Shown here piece after piece: positions 1 through 5,282 of a stretch of DNA of 5,282 nt; the stretch's first letter is position 1; every line of letters begins with the position of its first letter. The notes under the pieces were generated by a model. It was not told the origin of the DNA. It ran no database searches and saw only the letters and a program-made list of their open reading frames with translations. Where the stretch lies: NCBI GenBank assembly GCA_036381125.1, contig DASVDK010000041.1, forward strand, positions 1 through 5,282, written 5' to 3'. A program made the position numbers and the translations under genes. This DNA is from DASVDK01 sp036381125 [NCBI: Thermodesulfobacteriota bacterium]. Its GTDB lineage: Bacteria > DASVDK01.

Positions 1-2
1 GG

Positions 3-1603
<1,601 letters not shown>

Positions 1604-1616
<13 letters not shown>

Positions 1617-2059
1617 CGGTCGCGCCGTCCCCCGGCGACCCCCGGCCGTGCCTCGACCACCTCGGGCGTCCGGTAGCCGAAGTAGGCCGCGATCAGCGCC
1701 GTGGCGCCGTGCAGCCAGATGTCGTGGTCGAAGAGCGGCGTGAGGCCGAACAGCGTGTTCAGCCCCGGGAAGAACCCCATGACCGCCAGCACGCCGAGGA
1801 TCCAGGCGAGACCTCGCGAGAACGTCCGCGCCGCCGAGTAGCGGGCGTACGCCGCGAGCCCCCAGATGCCGAGGCCCAGGTGCACGAGGTTGTGCAGCAC
1901 GTTGATCGGGAAGAGACCGAACAGCCGTCCGGCGCCGGTATCGATGGCGAGCGCCGGAGCTGCGCCGTTCAGCGCCGTGCGGAATGCGGGGACGAATCCG
2001 GCAATGCCGGCCAGGGCGTAGACCAGGCCGGCAACGAGGGCAAAGTAGCGGGTCTGCAT
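1604..2059 (-). CDS. DUF4383 family small integral membrane protein
   Basis: This encodes 151 residues with four hydrophobic segments, at about 6-28, 48-72, 83-108 and 115-136. The pattern LFGLFPINVLHNLVHLGLG, followed by a WLHG motif in the last helix, is what I know of the DUF4383 family, whose function is unknown. The conserved His residues in the membrane (NVLHNLVH, WLHG) are notable but unassigned. The ATG at 2059 is chosen because a clear GGAGG Shine-Dalgarno lies 8 nt upstream and the first helix begins directly after it. The same frame stays open much further upstream, but only as a false extension antisense-like to the EAL gene. The C-terminal tail is charged (GGRRDRQAA) and presumably cytoplasmic. 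The gene follows the PilZ-EAL gene on the same strand after 146 bp, so co-transcription is possible but not shown. Its 3' end overlaps the convergent histidine kinase by 13 bp. Family assignment is from recognition of the motif, not from a search. Confidence 0.9.
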
Positions 2060-2067
2060 GTCATACC

Positions 2068-2072
2068 CCTCC
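2068..2072 (-). promoter_or_regulatory. Ribosome binding site of the DUF4383 gene
   Basis: Minus-strand GGAGG (within CGGAGGGG) ends 8 nt before the ATG at 2059. This is a near-ideal Shine-Dalgarno and spacing. It decides the start in favour of the 151-residue protein over the very long upstream extension of the same frame. Confidence 0.8.
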
Positions 2073-2152
2073 GAGGTGCGACTGACGGGACGCGTCCGCA
2101 CGCCCCTCCCCTCGGGGTCGCAAGCGCCGTGCCTGCCCCTCGGCCTACCGGA

Positions 2153-2197
2153 CGCGACGGCCCCCGCCGGCCCCGCCCGGCCGCCGGCCCCGTCGCG
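2153..2197 (-). repeat. GC-rich inverted repeat after the PilZ-EAL gene
   Basis: An 8-bp perfect inverted repeat, CGCGACGG (2153-2160) with CCGTCGCG (2190-2197), encloses a second pairing, GCCGG (2166-2170) with CCGGC (2184-2188). It starts 8 nt past the TAG stop of the PilZ-EAL gene on the minus strand, where a terminator would be expected. No U-tract follows, so a Rho-independent terminator is only a possibility. It could also protect the 3' end of the message. Confidence 0.4.
2164..2191. repeat. Two 11-bp direct repeats
   Basis: CCGCCGGCCCC occurs at 2164-2174 and again at 2181-2191, separated by GCCCGG, giving a 17-bp period. The repeats lie in the spacer between the PilZ-EAL and DUF4383 genes, inside the inverted repeat described separately. 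The sequence is low-complexity G/C, so chance or slippage is a fair alternative to a protein binding site. Confidence 0.45.
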
Positions 2198-2205
2198 GCG
2201 CGTCG

Positions 2206-3678
2206 CTACGCGCCCGCGGCCGGCAGCGTGCGGGGGGATGGCGGCGGGAGCCCCGGCTCGGCGAAGAAGTAGCCCTGCACGAAGTCGACGTGGTGGGCGG
2301 TGAGCCAGCGCCACTCCCCCTCGCTCTCGACCCCCTCGGCCACGGTCCGGATGCCGAGGTTGCGCGCCGACTCGAGCAGCTTGCCGACGATCTCCGCCCG
2401 GTACGCGTCGCCGTCCACGTCCCGTACGAGCTCCATGTCGAGCTTGACGAAGTCGGGCCGAAGGAGCGTCAGGGCGCTCAGCGAGCTGTAGCCCGCCCCG
2501 AGGTCGTCGAGGGCGACGCCGAAGCCGGCGGCGCGGTAGAGGTCCAGGAGCTGCCTCAGGCCGTCGGGGTCCCTGATCTCGTCGCTCTCGACCACCTCGA
2601 AGACCACCCGCGACGGGTCCAGCGCCGCGTCGCGCACCGCGTCCATGGTGGCCTCGAGGTGCGCCCGCGGATCGTCGATCGAGGCCGGGTTCACGTTCAG
2701 GAAGAGCCGCGTCTCGAGGCCGTATTCCACCGCGCCGCGGATCGCCGTGAGGCGTGCGATCCGGTCGAGGTGCACGAGGAGGTCGACCGAGCGCGCCGTG
2801 TCGAAGAGGCGCTCGGCGCCGACGATGGAGCCGTCGCGTTCGCGGCCGCGGACGAGCGCCTCGTAGCCGAAGATCCGCTCCGGACGCCCCGCGTGCACGA
2901 TCGGCTGGAAGACGGAGAGGAGCCGTCCGTCGCGCAGCATCGCGAGCAGCCAGCCCTTCTCCACGTGCGTGACGAGCGTGCCGAGCGGCTGCATCCGCAT
3001 GAGATCGGCCAGGCTCGGGCCCACGCCCTCGGTGAGGACGAGCGCGCGACACCGGCCGATCTCGGCCGGGGAGAGGACCCGCCGCAGCGCGGTGACGAGG
3101 CGAGGCAGCAGGCCCCGGCAGAGCGGGATCGCGAGGAGGTCCCGGTAGGGCTCGGAGAAGCGGGCGCCGAGCTCCGGCAGGAGGCTCTCCACGCGCGCGC
3201 GGACCTCGCCGGCCGCCAGCGTGAGGTAGAGCGTGCCGCCCTCCGGGGGCGGAGCGGGAAGGCGCGTGCCGTCGACGCTCGCGGCCGCGAGGCCGTTCGA
3301 GCCGGCCAGGACCGCGGGCGGCTCCTCGCGCGGCCCGCCCGGCCGGCCCGGCCGTCCCCGGCGCATCTCCCCCAGGCGACTCGCCACGTACGCGCGGATC
3401 GCCGCACGGGTGTCGGAGTCGATGCCGGTGAAGCGAAGCCCCATGCCGATGTCGGGCTCGGACCAGGCCACCGCCGCGTCCACCTCCAGGGTGCGCGGGT
3501 CGCCGGGCAGCGAGAAGCGGAGCCTGACGGGGAGCCCTTCGGGCAGGGGCGTGTGCGTCTCGATGAAGACGCCGCCGGCCGCGAGGTTCGTCGTCCGCCT
3601 GCGGATCGGCGGGCAGCCGTCGCCGTACTCGATGTCGATCGAGACCGGGACCCGCATGCCGCGCCTCCGGTCACGCAC
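2206..3678 (-). CDS. PilZ-EAL protein, probable cyclic di-GMP phosphodiesterase
   Basis: This 490-residue soluble protein is predicted to hydrolyse cyclic di-GMP to pGpG. Residues 1-100 form a PilZ domain with the RxxxR motif (Arg5-Arg9) and a second motif NLAAGG (31-36), which has Ala in place of the usual Ser. A Pro/Gly/Arg-rich linker (about 103-146) leads to an unassigned segment (about 147-255). The EAL domain (about 256-476) keeps the residues known to be needed for metal binding and catalysis: EAL (Glu273), Asn328 in FLNVNP, Glu361/Glu364 in EVVES, Asp391-Asp392 in DDLGAG, Lys412 in VKLD, Glu448 in AEGVE and Gln468 in VQGY. Loop 6 reads DDLGAG rather than the common DDFGTG, a mild change. 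There is no GGDEF domain, membrane helix or signal peptide. GTG at 3678 is preferred because a purine-rich ribosome binding site precedes it and the internal ATG (residue 8) would remove Arg5. PilZ probably senses the same nucleotide that EAL degrades (inference). Confidence 0.9.
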   Translation of the reverse strand: MRDRRRGMRVPVSIDIEYGDGCPPIRRRTTNLAAGGVFIETHTPLPEGLPVRLRFSLPGDPRTLEVDAAVAWSEPDIGMGLRFTGIDSDTRAAIRAYVASRLGEMRRGRPGRPGGPREEPPAVLAGSNGLAAASVDGTRLPAPPPEGGTLYLTLAAGEVRARVESLLPELGARFSEPYRDLLAIPLCRGLLPRLVTALRRVLSPAEIGRCRALVLTEGVGPSLADLMRMQPLGTLVTHVEKGWLLAMLRDGRLLSVFQPIVHAGRPERIFGYEALVRGRERDGSIVGAERLFDTARSVDLLVHLDRIARLTAIRGAVEYGLETRLFLNVNPASIDDPRAHLEATMDAVRDAALDPSRVVFEVVESDEIRDPDGLRQLLDLYRAAGFGVALDDLGAGYSSLSALTLLRPDFVKLDMELVRDVDGDAYRAEIVGKLLESARNLGIRTVAEGVESEGEWRWLTAHHVDFVQGYFFAEPGLPPPSPRTLPAAGA

Positions 3679-3683
3679 GCTGG

Positions 3684-3693
3684 CCCCCTTCCT
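3684..3693 (-). promoter_or_regulatory. Ribosome binding site of the PilZ-EAL gene
   Basis: The minus strand reads AGGAAGGGGG, ending 5 nt before the GTG at 3678. This purine run supports the GTG start, which keeps the first Arg of the PilZ RxxxR motif. Confidence 0.65.
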
Positions 3694-3710
3694 GCATCGC
3701 CTTCACCGCG

Positions 3711-3760
3711 CGTGCCGTGCCGGCTCCGGGCAAGGGTCTCCCGACGGGAGCGACGGCACG
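3711..3760 (-). repeat. Nested inverted repeats in the PilZ-EAL leader
   Basis: CGTGCCG at 3711-3717 (and an overlapping second copy at 3716-3722) is the inverse of CGGCACG at 3754-3760. Between the arms, CTCCC (3738-3742) pairs with GGGAG (3746-3750) around GAC. On the minus strand this could fold as a structured 5' leader ending about 30 nt before the ribosome binding site. I do not recognise a known riboswitch class in it. It could also be an operator or chance pairing in GC-rich DNA. Confidence 0.35.
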
Positions 3761-3773
3761 CGGTGCGCTCTCG

Positions 3774-3789
3774 AGCAAGTCCCATGCCG
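3774..3789 (-). promoter_or_regulatory. Candidate sigma-54 (-24/-12) promoter
   Basis: The minus strand reads CGGCAT-GGGAC-TTGCT. Against the known consensus TGGCAC-N5-TTGCW it differs at the first and last bases of the -24 element and matches everywhere else. The invariant GG and GC doublets are separated by exactly 10 nt. Transcription would begin near 3762, giving a leader of about 84 nt before the PilZ-EAL GTG at 3678. No enhancer-binding protein gene is in view. In DNA this GC-rich the doublet spacing is easily met by chance, so this stays tentative. Confidence 0.35.
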
Positions 3790-3851
3790 CGGCGAATGTC
3801 CCGGCGCGACGAGCGTTTGCGCGGGCCGGCCGCGCCCGCACCGCCGAACCC

Positions 3852-3868
3852 CGGCACTTCCGGTGCCG
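3852..3868. repeat. Short inverted repeat in the permease/PilZ-EAL spacer
   Basis: CGGCAC (3852-3857) and GTGCCG (3863-3868) are perfect 6-bp inverted arms around a 5-nt loop. The repeat lies on the minus-strand path between the transporter stem-loop and the candidate PilZ-EAL promoter. It could add to termination or be a regulator site; nothing in the sequence decides. Confidence 0.3.
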
Positions 3869-3899
3869 CGGCGCGGCCACGGGCCGGGAGGGCCGGCAG

Positions 3900-3929
3900 G
3901 GCGCCTCGGGCCCCGCGTCCCGAGGCGCC
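3900..3929 (-). terminator. Strong stem-loop directly after the permease gene
   Basis: GGCGCCTCGGG (3900-3910) and CCCGAGGCGCC (3919-3929) form a perfect 11-bp stem around an 8-nt loop. The stem begins at the base right after the TGA of the permease gene (3932-3930). The position is that of an operon-end terminator. No U-tract follows on the minus strand, so it may be the U-poor type seen in GC-rich genomes or a 3'-end stabilising hairpin. It suggests that the transporter unit ends here and that PilZ-EAL is transcribed separately. Confidence 0.6.
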
Positions 3930-4586
3930 TCAGGGCTGCGCCGTCCCCGGCAGCTTCAGGCGGCGCTCGCAGCGGCGGAAGGCGACCGCGAGCGCATAGC
4001 TCACGGCGAGATAGATCGCCCCGACGAGCGTGTAGACCGTCATGGTGCGGAAGGTGGCCGAGGCGAGCAGCTCGCCCGCGCGCATCAGCTCGCGGACGGA
4101 GAGGACGGCGACGAGCGACGACTCCTTGACCATCACGAGCGCGTAGTTGGCCAGCGCCGGGAAGATCACCCGGACGGCCTGCGGCAGCACGACGTGACGG
4201 AACGCCTCTCGCTCGGAGAGCCCCGTCGAGCGTGCGGCCTCCATCTGGCCGGCCGGGATCGACTGGATCCCCGCGCGGAAGAGCTCCGCGAGGTAGGCGC
4301 CGAAGTTGATCGTGAGGCCGGCCACCCCGGCGCCGAACGCGGGGAGCCGGATGCCGACCTCGGGCAGGGCGTAGTAGATGTAGAAGAGCTGCAGGAGGAG
4401 CGGCGTGCCGCGAATCACCTCGATGTAGAGGGTCGCGGCGCGCGAGAGCGCCGCGACCCGCGACAGCCGGCAGACGCAGACGACGAGCCCCACGGCGATC
4501 GACAGGGCGAACGACGCCGCCGTCAGCGCGAGCGTCATCCGGGTCCCCTCGAGGAGGGGCGGCAGGAAGACGGCGATGTCGTCCAT
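3930..4586 (-). CDS. Polar amino-acid ABC transporter permease (HisM/GlnP type)
   Basis: This is the membrane subunit of an ABC importer that moves a polar amino acid or related compound across the inner membrane. The 218 residues match the usual family length of about 215-230. Hydrophobic helices lie at about 14-38, 60-75, 84-104, 138-160 and 182-204. The family signature RGTPLLLQLFYIYY is at 59-72. The cytoplasmic EAA loop, which docks on the ATPase, is at 116-135 (EAARSTGLS, then LPQAVR just after), with the conserved Gly122 and Leu134-Pro135. The ATG at 4586 follows the TAG of the binding-protein gene by only 3 nt, and the start of this protein (MDDIAVFLPPLLEGTRMTL) is typical of the family. 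The ribosome binding site must lie in the end of the upstream gene (an AGG 6 nt before the ATG), so translation is probably coupled. A single permease would act as a homodimer unless a second gene lies elsewhere. No ATPase gene follows. Confidence 0.95.
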   Translation of the reverse strand: MDDIAVFLPPLLEGTRMTLALTAASFALSIAVGLVVCVCRLSRVAALSRAATLYIEVIRGTPLLLQLFYIYYALPEVGIRLPAFGAGVAGLTINFGAYLAELFRAGIQSIPAGQMEAARSTGLSEREAFRHVVLPQAVRVIFPALANYALVMVKESSLVAVLSVRELMRAGELLASATFRTMTVYTLVGAIYLAVSYALAVAFRRCERRLKLPGTAQP

Positions 4587-4589
4587 CGG

Positions 4590-5282
4590 CTACCTGGCGA
4601 TCAGATGCCCGACGTCCCACCCGTCGAGGATGCGCTTCAGCTCGCCGTCGGCCTTCATCTCGCGCAGCGACGCGTTCACCGCGCCGAGCAGCTCCCGGTC
4701 CCCCTTGTTCACCGCCATGCCGATCTTCCAGGCGTTGACCGGCGTGTAGCCCTCGACCAGCCTCACGCCGGTGATCCCGTGCAGCTTCATCTGGTAGGCG
4801 ATGGACGGCGGGTCGACCATCGCCACGTCGATGCGGCCGGCTCGAAGGTCGGCGAGGAGCTGGACGTAGTCCGGGTAGGTGCGGACGTCCTTGACGCCCG
4901 GCACGTCCTTGACCAGGTTGTACTGCACGCTGTTGACGAGCACGCCCGCCGTCGACCCGGACAGCGACTGCAGGCTGTCGTAGGTCTTCGCGCTGTCGGT
5001 CCGGACGGCGAGCCCCTCCCCCCATCCGTAAACCGGGTCGGAGAAGTCGACCGCCTCCGCCCGCTGCGGCGTGATGAAGAGCGGCGCCGACATGAGGTCG
5101 GCCCGCCCGGAGGTGAGCGTCGGGATGAGCGAGCCGAACGGCACCTCGGTGAACTCGACCGAGACCCCCAGGCGCCGGCCGACCGCCTGCGCGACCTCGA
5201 CCATGATCCCCTTGAGGCTGTTGGTCTTCGCGTCGAGGAACCCGTGCGGCGGGCTCGAGGAGGTCGTGACCACCTTGATGAC
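4590..5282 (-). CDS. Polar amino-acid ABC transporter solute-binding protein (5' partial)
   Basis: This is a periplasmic family-3 solute-binding protein (SBP_bac_3 type) that captures substrate and delivers it to the adjoining permease. The 230 visible residues span nearly the whole mature protein. The frame is open to the window edge, so the signal peptide and start codon lie outside and the GTG at 5273 is internal. Numbering from the first visible residue, the core signature is FITPQRAEAVDFSDP (about 69-83). Its Arg74 matches the position that binds the substrate carboxylate in known amino-acid binding proteins. DVAMVDPP (about 152-159) supplies the Asp that usually binds the amino group. 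The domain-crossing segment is SGSTAGVLVNS. Two usual pocket regions differ: the PPF motif reads PPHGF and the GFDVD motif reads GIMVEV. The ligand may therefore not be a standard amino acid. The TAG stop is 3 nt before the permease ATG, which shows a shared operon. Confidence 0.93.
   Translation of the reverse strand, partial: VIKVVTTSSSPPHGFLDAKTNSLKGIMVEVAQAVGRRLGVSVEFTEVPFGSLIPTLTSGRADLMSAPLFITPQRAEAVDFSDPVYGWGEGLAVRTDSAKTYDSLQSLSGSTAGVLVNSVQYNLVKDVPGVKDVRTYPDYVQLLADLRAGRIDVAMVDPPSIAYQMKLHGITGVRLVEGYTPVNAWKIGMAVNKGDRELLGAVNASLREMKADGELKRILDGWDVGHLIAR

Noticed and set aside
2095-2123. A TTGCGA element (2118-2123, minus strand) as a -35 box for the DUF4383 gene
   Set aside because: No acceptable -10 element lies 16-18 nt downstream; the sequence there is GC-rich.
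2060-3052. Upstream extension of the DUF4383 frame, which would give a 482-residue fusion
   Set aside because: The extension lies out of frame over the EAL coding region and is low-complexity. The ATG at 2059 has an ideal ribosome binding site and the family homology begins there.
3671-3880. 69-codon minus-strand open frame in the spacer, overlapping the PilZ-EAL start by 8 bp
   Set aside because: It has a GTG start without a convincing ribosome binding site, an Arg/Ala-rich product with no motif, and it covers the hairpins and candidate promoter. A real peptide is not supported.
2290-3999. 569-codon plus-strand open frame antisense to the PilZ-EAL gene
   Set aside because: Its product is Glu/Val/Arg-rich without recognisable motifs, while the opposite strand carries a complete catalytic EAL domain. 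It is a shadow frame.
3703-5025. 440-codon minus-strand open frame over the transporter genes
   Set aside because: It is a frame-shifted reading of the permease and binding-protein genes, rich in Arg, Gly and Pro, and shows no domain.
5271-5273. GTG as the true start of the binding protein
   Set aside because: Codons for V-I-K precede it in the typical first beta-strand of the mature protein, and no signal peptide follows it, so the start is outside the window.

Overview
This 5,282-base window is chromosomal-type bacterial DNA with very high GC content (judged by eye, clearly around 70%). Coding is dense and third codon positions are strongly G/C, which opens long false ORFs on the opposite strand of every real gene. 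The gene style fits a high-GC soil or sediment bacterium. It resembles Myxococcota/Deltaproteobacteria or the Rokubacteria/Methylomirabilota type: a PilZ domain like the 'Myxococcus paralogous' subtype, a PAS-GAF histidine kinase and a DUF4383 membrane protein. The taxon cannot be fixed from the sequence alone. I see no rRNA, tRNA, CRISPR array, insertion sequence or phage gene.

Layout, left to right. (1) 3-1616, plus strand: a cytoplasmic-looking PAS-GAF-HisKA-HATPase sensor histidine kinase, cut at its 5' end by the window edge. (2) 1604-2059, minus strand: a small four-helix DUF4383 membrane protein, convergent with the kinase. The two genes overlap by 13 bp inside a 15-bp palindrome, so both proteins end in Gln-Ala-Ala. 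(3) 2060-2205: a GC-rich spacer with an inverted repeat, an 11-bp direct repeat and the DUF4383 ribosome binding site. (4) 2206-3678, minus strand: a PilZ-EAL protein predicted to sense and degrade cyclic di-GMP, with an unassigned middle region. (5) 3679-3929: a 251-bp spacer holding a strong stem-loop right after the upstream transporter gene, smaller inverted repeats, a candidate sigma-54 promoter and the PilZ-EAL ribosome binding site. (6) 3930-5282, minus strand: a two-gene polar amino-acid ABC transporter unit, with the permease preceded by a solute-binding protein cut at its N-terminus by the window edge.

Functionally, the window combines nutrient uptake (binding protein and permease, whose ATPase is not in view), second-messenger turnover (PilZ-EAL) and phosphorelay sensing (histidine kinase, no response regulator in view). 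Only the binding protein and permease are clearly one operon. The PilZ-EAL gene appears to have its own promoter region. Nothing here is a clear new defence or mobile system. The points most worth a second look are the PilZ-EAL architecture, the shared palindromic gene ends and the possible sigma-54 promoter.
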